The notes under the pieces are model-generated. The model had not been told where the DNA came from, did no database searches, and was given only the letters and a program-made list of their open reading frames with translations. DNA of 64,000 bases from Lachnospiraceae bacterium (GTDB lineage Bacteria > Bacillota > Clostridia > Lachnospirales > Lachnospiraceae), in the NCBI GenBank assembly GCA_017461725.1, contig JAFTXG010000007.1, positions 94,158-158,157 on the forward strand, written 5' to 3'. The stretch's first letter is position 1, and each line of letters starts with the position of its first letter. The position numbers and the translations under genes were made by a program. Positions 35,723-45,168 of this stretch are shown here, in pieces.

Positions 35723-36622
35723 TCAGCCTTTCACGCTACCGACCATAACACCCTTCTGGAAATGCTTTTGTACAAAAGGATAAATGCACATCAATGGTGC
35801 GGTCGACACGACGATAACACAGTACTGCATAACTACGCTGATGTTTGTGCTAATACTTGCTCCCGCTTCTATCATTCCGTCTGTTTCCACAATTCGTTTG
35901 CTGGCAAACAGGATTTCTCTCAAAAATAACTGCAGGGGATAGAGACTGCTGTCTTTCAGATACAAAAATGCACTGAAATAGGAATTCCAGTGAGATACCG
36001 CATACCACAAAGCTAACACCGCGATGATCGGTTTAGACAACGGCAGTATCATTCGGAAGAAAAACTGTGTATCATTGCAGCCATCGATTTGAGAGGCCTC
36101 CAGCATCTCCTCCGGAATGTTTGTCTGGATAAAGGTTCGGCACACGATCATGTTGTAGACGCTCATGGCACTGGGGAGCAGCAGCGCCCAGCGAGTGTTC
36201 ATGATTCCCAGATTTTTCACCAATATGTAGGTGGGGATCATACCTCCGGAAAACATCATAGTAAAGGAAAACAGAAACATGATCTGGTTTCTTCCGCGCA
36301 GATTTTTTCGTGCCATGGGGTAGGCACAGCACAGCGTCACCACCAGATTGATCACGGTTCCAGCCACCGTATAAAAAATCGTGTTGGCATATCCACTCCA
36401 CAGATTTTTGTAATTAAACAACATTTCATATGCATCAAGGTTAATGTCCACAGGCCACAGCCATACCTTACCCTGCACTACGAGGTCGGCATTGCTGAAG
36501 GAGCTGGACACAACATAGATAACCGGATACAATACAATCAGTGTTAATATAGAAACACCCGTATAACAAATGGCATAATATAATCTATCCTGATTATGCT
36601 TAATCTTTGTGTTGTTTTTCAT
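35723..36622 (-). CDS. Sugar ABC permease, YtcP/LplC type
   Basis: The 299-residue protein is a normal-length permease with about six helices, the EAA loop LEASQIDGCNDTQFFFRMILP and the C-terminus KGVMVGSVKG that marks this subfamily. It pairs with the LplB-type subunit 12 bp upstream. It lacks the extra N-terminal helices of the locus 1 counterpart. Confidence 0.92.
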   Translation of the reverse strand: MKNNTKIKHNQDRLYYAICYTGVSILTLIVLYPVIYVVSSSFSNADLVVQGKVWLWPVDINLDAYEMLFNYKNLWSGYANTIFYTVAGTVINLVVTLCCAYPMARKNLRGRNQIMFLFSFTMMFSGGMIPTYILVKNLGIMNTRWALLLPSAMSVYNMIVCRTFIQTNIPEEMLEASQIDGCNDTQFFFRMILPLSKPIIAVLALWYAVSHWNSYFSAFLYLKDSSLYPLQLFLREILFASKRIVETDGMIEAGASISTNISVVMQYCVIVVSTAPLMCIYPFVQKHFQKGVMVGSVKG

Positions 36623-36634
36623 TGTTCCTCCCTC

Positions 36635-37579
36635 CTACCACAGACTGGTTTCACTGACTTTTTTGGAAATTTTATTGACAACGACCACTAAAACGAAATT
36701 GATCACGCTGTTAAACATACCGATTGCTGTCGCGTAGGAGAAATTTCCGTTACCTTGGGCGGACAGACCCACCTGATATACATAGGTGGAGATGATCTCA
36801 CTGGCAGACAGGTTCAACGAGTTCTGCATCAGATACACCTTTTCAAAACCAATGGTCATCACCGATCCCATTCGCAAAATCAGCATAGTAATAATCGTGG
36901 GCAGGATCGTGGGCAGATCCACATGGATAACCCGTTGGAGTCTGGATGCACCATCAATCTCCGCTGCCTCGTGATAAGAAGGGTCAACACTAGAAAGTGC
37001 TGCTGTATAAATGATACTGTCCCAACCAAAATTTTGCCATACAGCGGACCAGACATAGAAATGTCTGAAATTTGCCGGCGAGGCAAACAGGTCCTCCGGC
37101 CAGCTTCCGGTAATGGAATGCATCAAACTTCCGTAAAGACCGGTACGGCTGTTGAATACTGAAAATACAATACCTACCATAACTATCGTAGAAATAAAGT
37201 GGGGCATATTTACAATCGTCTGGGTCACCTTTTTGAATTTTTCGTTTCGCACGCTATTGATCATCAGCGCAAACATAACCGGAAACGGAAAGCTGATGGC
37301 AATCGTATAAACCGAGAGAATGACCGTGTTTTTCAATACACGCCAAAATTGATAGGACTCAAAAAATTTGATAAAGTTTTCAAATCCTACCCAATCACTG
37401 CCCCAAATACCTTTTCTTACCTTATATTCCTTGAAGGCAATTACCAATCCGCCTATAGGCATATATTTAAACACGATAATATAGATCAGTGGCACTAAAA
37501 GGAACATATAAAGCCGCCAGTCCTTTCTGGGATCCCGCTTGGTGATAACCCTTCCGACAGAAACATTTTTCTTTTTCAT
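36635..37579 (-). CDS. Sugar ABC permease, LplB type
   Basis: The 314-residue protein has FKYMPIGGLVIAFKEYK near the N-terminus, the EAA loop HEAAEIDGASRLQRVIHVDLP and the end ISKKVSETSLW usual for LplB-type permeases. It forms the channel with the next gene's product and serves the lipoprotein at 37703-39508. Confidence 0.92.
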   Translation of the reverse strand: MKKKNVSVGRVITKRDPRKDWRLYMFLLVPLIYIIVFKYMPIGGLVIAFKEYKVRKGIWGSDWVGFENFIKFFESYQFWRVLKNTVILSVYTIAISFPFPVMFALMINSVRNEKFKKVTQTIVNMPHFISTIVMVGIVFSVFNSRTGLYGSLMHSITGSWPEDLFASPANFRHFYVWSAVWQNFGWDSIIYTAALSSVDPSYHEAAEIDGASRLQRVIHVDLPTILPTIITMLILRMGSVMTIGFEKVYLMQNSLNLSASEIISTYVYQVGLSAQGNGNFSYATAIGMFNSVINFVLVVVVNKISKKVSETSLW

Positions 37580-37607
37580 CGGCTACTCCCCTCTGTTTAA
37601 TATAATT

Positions 37608-37644
37608 ACGGCGGTGCAGAGGCCAGGCATTTCTACACCGCCGT
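37608..37644 (-). other. Hairpin between binding-protein gene and permease genes
   Basis: ACGGCGGTG and CACCGCCGT form a 9-bp stem. On the minus strand AATTATATTAAAC follows, too few T for a strong terminator. It has the same position as the hairpins at 6572 and 47105. Confidence 0.55.
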
Positions 37645-37702
37645 TGTACTTCACCATTTCAGTTTTTTACTCTCATCTGACGCGTAAATCGCATATAAAC
37701 AT

Positions 37703-39508
37703 TTACTTGGTACGATCATAAGAGGTCTGATAAATCTCCAATGCCTCATCGATGCCGATCTTGTCAAGTTCTGCCAGGTAAGTATCCCAGTATGCGTCAA
37801 TGTCCCACTCTCCGGTCAGGAATGCTCCGATACTTTCTCTTACATAGCTGTCCAATGTGCTCTGGATCTCTCCTGCATCTGTAATCTCTTTTACCGTCAT
37901 AGGCAATCTAAAGACAGACTCTGCGGGCGTCATCTTCAAGCCGCTCTTTGTAGAATTGGCGTGTTTATAATTCCACTCTGCAACCGTCGCCATCTCCTCA
38001 GTAGTGTAATCATAGTATTGTGAAACACCCCAGAAGATTATCTCCGGATGAATTCCAGGACCTACCTGCATATAGGAAGTGTCGCGAGGCTCTCCGGTTC
38101 CCCAGAATGCTGCATCATTGTAGCAAACAAAATAAGGTTGAGGATAATCCTCGGGCCATCTTCCCTTCAAGGAGTCTTTCGTATAGGGGGCAGGAATCAA
38201 TTCTTCCTGCAGATTATCCCAGTAATCCCAGTTAACACCTTCCACTCCATAACGGTTCATCAGACCCATCTTCTCAGAGCACATGTAATCCATTACCAGG
38301 AATGCAGCATCAGGGTTCTCACAGTCAGCAGTGATAACCGCTCCGCAGTTTGTATTGATCGGGAAATAGCAGGACTCAGCTTCCTTATACTCGCTGGACA
38401 AGCCGTTCACATATCCAAATTTAAGCCTTGCCTTCGCAGATTCGTAATTACTGGACAAAGAAATCTGCGGATAGTAATCCAAATCCATGAGATTAGGCAT
38501 CTCCGGATTATTAACAATCGCTTTATATGCCGTTCTATCATTAGTCAGAATAGTGGTATCCACGATACCCTCATCAAAAAACTTCTTGATGTACTTCAGA
38601 CCCTCTTTCCACTCATCAGAGGTGTACGCGAAGCTCAGCTCACCGTTCTCAACATCCAGGTAATAATCATCCCATGCGTAGGCATATGCGGACATCAGGA
38701 GCTTAAACCATGCCATATCGGCAATGTTGTTAGGATAATTATATCCAACTAATGCCACCTCATCATCAAGGCCGTTGCCGTTCACATCGCCAGCTTCCTT
38801 AAATGCCTTACACAGCTCGTAAAAGCCCTCTGCAGTAGTAGGCAGCTCATCAAAGCCAACCTTCGCTGCGTATTCTTCATTGATCCACAGAACGAATCTT
38901 ACTTCACCATTTTGATACTGGAAATACTTGGGCATGTACCAGATAATTCCATCCGCATCCTTCATCAGAGCAGTCAAATCGACTCCGCACTTTTCACTGG
39001 CTGCACGGAAGTAGGTGGTGTAATTGTCATTCTCGTAGAACTCATTCAATGGAAGAATTGCTTCTGCTGCCACCCACTGCTTATAATAGCTGTTCAGACC
39101 TACAGTTGCTGCACCCCAGATCATGTCAGGAAGCTCATCTCCACCATTAACCATAACATTCAGCTTATCGCCGAAGTCATCGGCGGGATATGCTTGGAAC
39201 TTCAGGGTCACACCCAGCTCATCATAAATCATCTTGGTCATCAGGTTTTCATCCCAGGTGCTTACCTCATCATCCTCTGGAACTGCAATGGTAAGGGTAA
39301 CGCCCTCACAGATCTTTCTAGGATCAAACTCCTCATCTGCCGGAGCTTCGGTCTGATCTCCTGCAGGTGCCTCGGTCTGATTGTCCGCAGGAGCGTCTGT
39401 CCCCGGAGCATCCGTTTCGGTGTCTGCGGGAGTACCGCAGGCTGCAAGAGACAGCACCATGGTCAGAGCCAGCAAAAATGCCATCACACGCTTAAACATC
39501 TTGTTCAT
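37703..39508 (-). CDS. Extracellular solute-binding lipoprotein
   Basis: The 601-residue protein has a signal peptide with lipobox LAAC (Cys24), then a Thr/Glu/Ala/Pro linker with repeated TEAPA.DQ, then a type-1 sugar-binding domain. The segment DVNGNGLDDE is an EF-hand-like calcium loop common in these proteins, not a dockerin. AAAAGGAGGATACAAAC precedes the ATG. It is the first gene of locus 2 and divergent from the membrane AraC regulator. Confidence 0.92.
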   Translation of the reverse strand: MNKMFKRVMAFLLALTMVLSLAACGTPADTETDAPGTDAPADNQTEAPAGDQTEAPADEEFDPRKICEGVTLTIAVPEDDEVSTWDENLMTKMIYDELGVTLKFQAYPADDFGDKLNVMVNGGDELPDMIWGAATVGLNSYYKQWVAAEAILPLNEFYENDNYTTYFRAASEKCGVDLTALMKDADGIIWYMPKYFQYQNGEVRFVLWINEEYAAKVGFDELPTTAEGFYELCKAFKEAGDVNGNGLDDEVALVGYNYPNNIADMAWFKLLMSAYAYAWDDYYLDVENGELSFAYTSDEWKEGLKYIKKFFDEGIVDTTILTNDRTAYKAIVNNPEMPNLMDLDYYPQISLSSNYESAKARLKFGYVNGLSSEYKEAESCYFPINTNCGAVITADCENPDAAFLVMDYMCSEKMGLMNRYGVEGVNWDYWDNLQEELIPAPYTKDSLKGRWPEDYPQPYFVCYNDAAFWGTGEPRDTSYMQVGPGIHPEIIFWGVSQYYDYTTEEMATVAEWNYKHANSTKSGLKMTPAESVFRLPMTVKEITDAGEIQSTLDSYVRESIGAFLTGEWDIDAYWDTYLAELDKIGIDEALEIYQTSYDRTK

Positions 39509-39648
39509 GTTTGTATCCTCCTTTTTTCTCGCGGTTCCGTCGGCCGTCCGGCACCGCTGTTGGTTTCAACATACACCACATCCAGAGGAATTTCAGCTAG
39601 AAATTTATGGATTTGGCTATAATTTGGCGGATTCCAACCCTTCCCAAG

Positions 39649-39678
39649 TTGACTTTTCGAGGCCGAAAATGCTATGCT
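39649..39678 (+). promoter_or_regulatory. Candidate promoter of the membrane AraC regulator
   Basis: TTGACT and TATGCT are separated by 18 bp, 77 bp before the ATG at 39756. Confidence 0.5.
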
Positions 39679-39755
39679 CTTGTCGCTGAGATATAACTCA
39701 AGTATAACTTTTTGGATTATTTCCTTATTATAATATCAACAGAAAGAGTGATCGA

Positions 39756-41966
39756 ATGTTTAAATTTAATCTGAAATCTTTTTCCTCCCCGGGTAAGTCC
39801 ATTGTACGCTGGTTTTTGATTTGCTTCGTGTGCTTTTCCCTCATCTTTTTTATTGCGCTGCTGCCGCTGATCTCCTACTGCCGAAACGTATTCACCGAGC
39901 TGGAGATCAAAAAGGGTACACAGCAGATGGATTTCGGTATCACCCAGATCGAAAATACCATCACCGGCATCGCCAGTGCCTCAGAGAGCCTGCGTAACGA
40001 TGTCCGTTTTATCGCTTTCCGCCACCTTGAGCGGGACTATTCCTCCATCTCCGTGTCTGTCCGCACCCAGATGGCCGAATACTTATCCGGTCTGACCTTC
40101 CCTTTGACGCTGGTCTCCGACTGCGCCCTGCAGTTTGCCGAGTATGTGGCGGTAACGCCCAGCATGGCGATCTTTGAGGAAAAGGTCGGCTACTATCCCA
40201 ACCGTTTCTGTGTGGCTGATCTGACCTATCAGGAGTGGAAGACGTTGCTTGCAGAAAACCGCTCCGGCTTTCTGCCCGTCCATCAGGTTACTTCCCTTGG
40301 GAAGACTTACGATGCCCTGATCTACTCCATTCCCTGGACCAGCAACTCCTACACCGAAGCCTCCTATTTTTATGTCTGCATGAATATCTCTGATATTCGC
40401 AAATCACTGATCGCCGAGGCCGATCTTGACAGCTACTATCTGACCATCGAGAATAACAAAGGCGTTTGCCTTTACACGGACCTGAATGACACATCCTCGG
40501 ACTATTATTCCGTCACCCAGAATACCTCCATGGGCGGACTGGTCATCACCGTACATATTCCCCATTCGGCGCTGACGGAGCGAATGAGCCCCCTTTACTA
40601 TTTTCTGGCATTATATCTGGTACTCTGCGTACTGGCGATAATGATCATGATTTATATCGGCTCCCATCTCTCCTCACGCCCACTGCTCAAAATTGTGGAT
40701 ATGTTGGAGAACAGCGACGAACAACCAAGCAGCCATACAACCTCTTTGCTCCAAAAAGCGGATGCCATACCAAAAGCTCCGGCTCGTCTCCAGTACGGTT
40801 TCCACTATATTCAGAATAAGGTTAAAACTTACGAGAGCAATTTAATCGCTTACCGCAGCACCATTGACACACAGGCGAAAGTTCTGCAGGCCCGTTTTCT
40901 GGAAAAGGCGCTCCACGGCTCCCTGGCCACTGACAAGGACTATGAGCTGTTTTTCTCCTATTTCCCCAACTTCCCGGAGAGCTTCTGTCTGGTTCTCTTT
41001 GGTTTGATGGAGAAACCAGAGGAGGATGGCAATCTTTATCCGGACGTCCTGTCCCTGATCCAGATTTATCTGCAGAATGCACTTCCCAACATCTATCTGC
41101 AGCAGCTGGACAATTCCCAGCTCTTGCTGATTATTGATGAGGAAGAATTTGGGGACAGCTCCCGCATCCTCAACCACCTGGTCGACAATATCAACCGGGA
41201 GGAGCCCTCCTACCACGCCTGGGGCATCACCAGCAAGTTTTATTGCCACCCGAAGAGCATTCCCTCCGCCTACTGGCAGGTGCAGGACCTGTACAGCTGG
41301 ATCTCGCTGGAGAGCCTGTCACAGCTTTGTACTGTCTCCGACTATCAGAACTCCAGGGGACCCAGCTTCCAAATGGCCGACGCGCTGAGCCTCCACACGG
41401 CCATCACCTACGGAAACGAGGAGGTGGCTCTGTTAAAGCTGCAGAGCTATTCCGACAGCCTGAATGCGGGCAACCGCTCCATCTTCGAGATGCTTCGCGC
41501 CATCCTGCTCTGCATCAAGCAGGAGTACGCCACTCAGCTGATCGACGTGGACGTGCCCTCCTACCATTCTCATCTGAATCTGTACGGTGTGCTGGAGAAG
41601 ACCATCTGTGCCTTCTGCGGAAAATTTCAGGAAGCAAAAAGGGCCGATGCAGATCCTTTCACCCAGCAGGTAAAGGATTACATCGACCTTCACTATACAG
41701 AATATGATATGTGCCTGACCAAGCTGGCCGAGCATTTCCGGTGCTCCTCCTCGAAGATCCAGAAAACATTTTCCAAGGAGCTCGACACCTCCGTGTCCGC
41801 GTATATCGAGAAAAAGCGGATGGAACTGGCCAACGAACTGCTCTGCCGCGGCGAGGACACCGTAATTGAGGTGGCAAACAAGTGCGGCTTCGTCAATGAG
41901 AGCACCTTCTATAAGGCGTACCGGAGAGTGTTCGGACATACGCCGAAGTCGGTGAAACAGGGGTAA
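39756..41966 (+). CDS. Membrane-anchored AraC family regulator with extracellular sensor
   Basis: The 736-residue protein has a membrane helix at about 19-41, an extracellular region of about 240 residues (Cache-like), a second helix at about 282-303, a long cytosolic linker, and a C-terminal AraC domain (about 635-735) with CSSSKIQKTFSKELD and NESTFYKAYRRVFGHTPKSV. It would sense a ligand outside the cell and act on DNA directly. It is divergent from the binding-protein gene of locus 2, its likely target. Part of it has a degraded duplicate at 30931-31050. Confidence 0.9.
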   Translation: MFKFNLKSFSSPGKSIVRWFLICFVCFSLIFFIALLPLISYCRNVFTELEIKKGTQQMDFGITQIENTITGIASASESLRNDVRFIAFRHLERDYSSISVSVRTQMAEYLSGLTFPLTLVSDCALQFAEYVAVTPSMAIFEEKVGYYPNRFCVADLTYQEWKTLLAENRSGFLPVHQVTSLGKTYDALIYSIPWTSNSYTEASYFYVCMNISDIRKSLIAEADLDSYYLTIENNKGVCLYTDLNDTSSDYYSVTQNTSMGGLVITVHIPHSALTERMSPLYYFLALYLVLCVLAIMIMIYIGSHLSSRPLLKIVDMLENSDEQPSSHTTSLLQKADAIPKAPARLQYGFHYIQNKVKTYESNLIAYRSTIDTQAKVLQARFLEKALHGSLATDKDYELFFSYFPNFPESFCLVLFGLMEKPEEDGNLYPDVLSLIQIYLQNALPNIYLQQLDNSQLLLIIDEEEFGDSSRILNHLVDNINREEPSYHAWGITSKFYCHPKSIPSAYWQVQDLYSWISLESLSQLCTVSDYQNSRGPSFQMADALSLHTAITYGNEEVALLKLQSYSDSLNAGNRSIFEMLRAILLCIKQEYATQLIDVDVPSYHSHLNLYGVLEKTICAFCGKFQEAKRADADPFTQQVKDYIDLHYTEYDMCLTKLAEHFRCSSSKIQKTFSKELDTSVSAYIEKKRMELANELLCRGEDTVIEVANKCGFVNESTFYKAYRRVFGHTPKSVKQG

Positions 41967-42453
41967 TGGGGCTCCACTCGTTTTCCAAGCACATAAGGAG
42001 TTTCCTGATATACATAATAAGGCTGTTTTATGCGCTACTTGTGCAGAAAAAACCTTTATTTGTAAGGGTTTGAGCCACTTTGTTTTTACCCATTTTTGAA
42101 TTTTCCCTTAATTTACTCCATTTTACGCCAATTGTATTTAATACGCAATAACCAAATAGATTTTCACACACAAACCACTTCAGTTAGAACCACCCTATAT
42201 CAAGTATACTAGGAAAACTCATTGCCACACTATCACCCTACTGGGTTTTATCACGTCCTTGCTCCATATTAATCGACACATCGGCAAAAAACATTTAACG
42301 CATTTCCAGCGCATCAAATGCGTTAGAAACGCGTTAAAAGTGTTAGGGGAAGTCCATCAAAACCTGCAACATAACCTTTGGGGGAGAAGCGAATTCATCT
42401 ACAGCAACTACTAACAAAACTGACAAAGATGACATCATCTTTATCGGACACCA
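41967..42453. other. 487-bp intergenic region without a gene
   Basis: No frame of useful length has a ribosome site. It holds a 10-bp stem, TAACGCATTT (42296-42305) with AAATGCGTTA (42316-42325), followed by AACGCGTTAAAAG, and a short palindrome, AAAGATGA/TCATCTTT at 42425-42442, that may end the minus-strand operon. The region 41990-42120 has several AT-rich inverted segments, perhaps a decayed mobile element, but I cannot name it. Confidence 0.5.
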
Positions 42454-44301
42454 CTAATATACTCTAACCTCGAAAATTCTTGCTTTATCAATTCCATGTG
42501 TCTGCATTACCGTAATTACCACCGAATCGCACGCAACTTTTTCGTCCAATTTGATCCGATTCAAGCGCATATAGTTGTCAGACACCTCTTTAGAGAATAC
42601 TTCTTGACCATCCAGGAACATCTGGATACGATAATCCTTAACCAGTTCGATGGGCATTCCTTTTACTTGCCGCACACGAATATTTCTGGTCATAGAGGGC
42701 ATAATCTCTTTGGTCAGGTTGGTGTCAAATGTTATCTGAACCTCAGATACCTCTGTCTTATTAGCGAAACTCAGTGTGACAGCAGCCCCATTTTCACTCA
42801 GGTCTGCTTCCCAATAGTTATTTTTGTTCCCCTCGGGACGTGAAACACCGTTGATCACATTCTCCGGCTCATTTCCTTCTGAATTTCCCGTCGCTGTTAT
42901 CGTTGCATTTCTCGCTATATCGCGCATATCTTGATTCTTAAACCCGGGAATATAGCAATCATCACGAAGAAGAATCTGCTGAAGCTCATGGATATGCTCG
43001 CCAACCTGTCTGGGCGTACAATCATATTTCACTGCCAGCGCTGCTGCAGTGCCGACAGCCTGACCGCCAACCGCACAGGTTCCCATCACGCGGGTGGAGC
43101 CATAGGCCATCTTTGTCGTACTGATATCCCTTCCGGCCAGCATTACATTTTCCACATCCTTCGCATAAAAGCAACGATAGGGTATCGTATAGCATCCATC
43201 AAAATTTAAAATCCGGGAAGGAAGCTTGTCGAAGTCCATGATACCACCGGGAACATGTTCATCCATCTGCCAACCACCATACGCAACCGCATCAGGGAAG
43301 ATACGGTTTGCACGGACATCATTTTCATTCAATAGGTAATCACCCTCAATTCGTCTGCTCTCACGATAGCCGGGAACAATGCCCACCCAATCCATATCCA
43401 GATTTTCGACGCCATGGTCGCCGCCATTTTTCAGATGATCCCAGACTCCATATACACACTTTAATAATTCGTCACGAATTACCTCTCCATCGCGTATAAT
43501 GTCATCATACTGGCCGCCAAGCTCAATCCACCAGTAACCGGAATCCACATTGGAAAAGTGCGGAAGGCGTCCGCTTCCCTCCTCAAATTCGACTACTTCT
43601 CCACCGTCCGCATGTGAACCAACCGTATTCCCATGATCACGATATTTTAAATCGTCCTCGCTGAACGTATATGCCCAATGGGGTTTGATAAATTTAACCG
43701 GTTCACCTCGATCAACTGCAGAAAACATCACCGTATTTCCCATGGTATTATCGTTAGGCTCCTCCGGTGCATTCGGCTCATCAAACTCATATTTACTTTC
43801 GCTACCCATCCTCCCCTTTGCGCCGGCCAGCGTAGCAAGAGAACCATGACCTGTCGCATCAACAAAAATGCTCGCCTCAAAAACGTATTCGGTCTCTGTG
43901 GTATTCTGATGACAGACAATGGCTTTTACACGTATTCCATCCATCATCACATTATCCATGTTAGTATTCAAATAACTGTCCAAATTCTCTTGAAAACGCA
44001 CCTTCTCCCAAATAACGGAATCGAACACAGAAAAAGATGCGTACGGATTACGACTCTTATTCTCAAGCAGGATTTCCAAAAGTATGCCCGTCTCGGCTAA
44101 ATTTTTCTTTGCCCCATGAGCACTTGCCCCTACAATATGCATACGAATCTCCGAGCTGGCGTTTCCTCCAAACATAGATCTATTCTGAACAATTGCAGTC
44201 TTTGCCCCGTTTCTTGCAGAGGCAATGGCGGCACACACTCCGGCTAAACCACCGCCTACTACAACTACGTCATATTTCTTTGTTTTATAATATTTAGACA
44301 T
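42454..44301 (-). CDS. FAD-dependent oxidoreductase with C-terminal discoidin-like domain
   Basis: The 615-residue protein has an FAD loop, YDVVVVGGGLAGVCAAIASA, an FGGNASSEIRMH segment and the closing MGTCAVGGQAVGTAAALA, as in PF12831. Residues about 470-615 form a separate beta-rich domain (ENVINGVSRPEGNKNNYWEA, VSEVQITFDTNL) that looks like an F5/8 type C (discoidin) sugar-binding module. No signal peptide is present, so both domains are cytosolic. GGAGG precedes the ATG. It is the last gene of locus 3. Confidence 0.88.
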   Translation of the reverse strand: MSKYYKTKKYDVVVVGGGLAGVCAAIASARNGAKTAIVQNRSMFGGNASSEIRMHIVGASAHGAKKNLAETGILLEILLENKSRNPYASFSVFDSVIWEKVRFQENLDSYLNTNMDNVMMDGIRVKAIVCHQNTTETEYVFEASIFVDATGHGSLATLAGAKGRMGSESKYEFDEPNAPEEPNDNTMGNTVMFSAVDRGEPVKFIKPHWAYTFSEDDLKYRDHGNTVGSHADGGEVVEFEEGSGRLPHFSNVDSGYWWIELGGQYDDIIRDGEVIRDELLKCVYGVWDHLKNGGDHGVENLDMDWVGIVPGYRESRRIEGDYLLNENDVRANRIFPDAVAYGGWQMDEHVPGGIMDFDKLPSRILNFDGCYTIPYRCFYAKDVENVMLAGRDISTTKMAYGSTRVMGTCAVGGQAVGTAAALAVKYDCTPRQVGEHIHELQQILLRDDCYIPGFKNQDMRDIARNATITATGNSEGNEPENVINGVSRPEGNKNNYWEADLSENGAAVTLSFANKTEVSEVQITFDTNLTKEIMPSMTRNIRVRQVKGMPIELVKDYRIQMFLDGQEVFSKEVSDNYMRLNRIKLDEKVACDSVVITVMQTHGIDKARIFEVRVY

Positions 44302-44320
44302 ACTTTTTCCTCCAAATATA

Positions 44321-45127
44321 TTATCCCCTGGTTTTTCCACCGCCAACAGTGACTACAATGCCATGAATGAAGCCTGCGCGGTCACTTGCCAGAAATGCAG
44401 CGGTGTTTGCTACTTCAGACAGTTTTCCGTCGCGGCCCAGCGGAATAGAGCTGGTCTTGGTGTAGCCTTGGCGAAGCTGCTCTACGGTGATACCGCGGGT
44501 GTAAGCCAGTGCCTCCTCGTAAGCCAGGGTACGGAGCCCGGTAGCCTCCAGGATACCGGGAGCGATGCCTACCATACGGATGCCCTTGCGACCCAGCTCC
44601 TTAGCCCAGGAACGGGTCAGGGAGTTTATTGCGTTCTTGGTTGCGGCGTAAACGCTCTGTCCCTCGGATCCCTCAAGACCTGACTCGGAGGACATATTAA
44701 TGATAACACCTTTACCCTGCTTCAGCATCTGACGAGCCGCAGCCTGTGCGCAGAAGAATACGCCCTTTAAGTTGACGTTCATCACCTTATCCCAAGTAGC
44801 CTCATCCAACTCGTACTGATTTCCCTCGTCCACCAAGAGCCGGGGGAGATTGATGCCTGCGTTGTTGATGATCACATCCACGGAACCGAAGGACTCAACA
44901 ACCTTCGCAATCATGGAGTCAACGCTCTCCTTGCTGGTAACATTGGTCACCACATACAGGAACTGTCCTTCCTTTGCGTCAAACTGAGGCGGTCTAGGAT
45001 TCATATCACAAACGGTTACTTTTGCACCGTCAGCCAAAAACTCTTTTGCGATTGCGTAACCGATGCCGGATGCGCCACCGGTGATTACTACTGATTTACC
45101 TTCAAGACCAAGCCATGAATTATCCAT
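44321..45127 (-). CDS. Short-chain dehydrogenase/reductase (sorbitol-6-phosphate dehydrogenase-like)
   Basis: The 268-residue SDR has the NAD loop TGGASGIGYA, the NNAG structural motif, and the catalytic Ser (INMSSESG) with YAATKN (Tyr and Lys). It probably oxidizes a sugar alcohol or keto-sugar hydroxyl. The overall look (LEATGLRTLAYEEALAYTRG) is that of sorbitol-6-phosphate dehydrogenases, but this is not certain. The start at MDNSW follows GAGGG; it is 19 bp ahead of the FAD oxidoreductase. Confidence 0.9.
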   Translation of the reverse strand: MDNSWLGLEGKSVVITGGASGIGYAIAKEFLADGAKVTVCDMNPRPPQFDAKEGQFLYVVTNVTSKESVDSMIAKVVESFGSVDVIINNAGINLPRLLVDEGNQYELDEATWDKVMNVNLKGVFFCAQAAARQMLKQGKGVIINMSSESGLEGSEGQSVYAATKNAINSLTRSWAKELGRKGIRMVGIAPGILEATGLRTLAYEEALAYTRGITVEQLRQGYTKTSSIPLGRDGKLSEVANTAAFLASDRAGFIHGIVVTVGGGKTRG

Positions 45128-45168
45128 TTTATCCCTCGTCATTTTTATTGTATTAGAAATAAATTACA

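Noticed and set aside
37703..39508. Dockerin (cellulosome) domain in the binding protein
   Set aside because: Only one calcium-loop-like motif is present, within the binding domain, as is common in this lipoprotein family. No cohesin or scaffold gene is seen.
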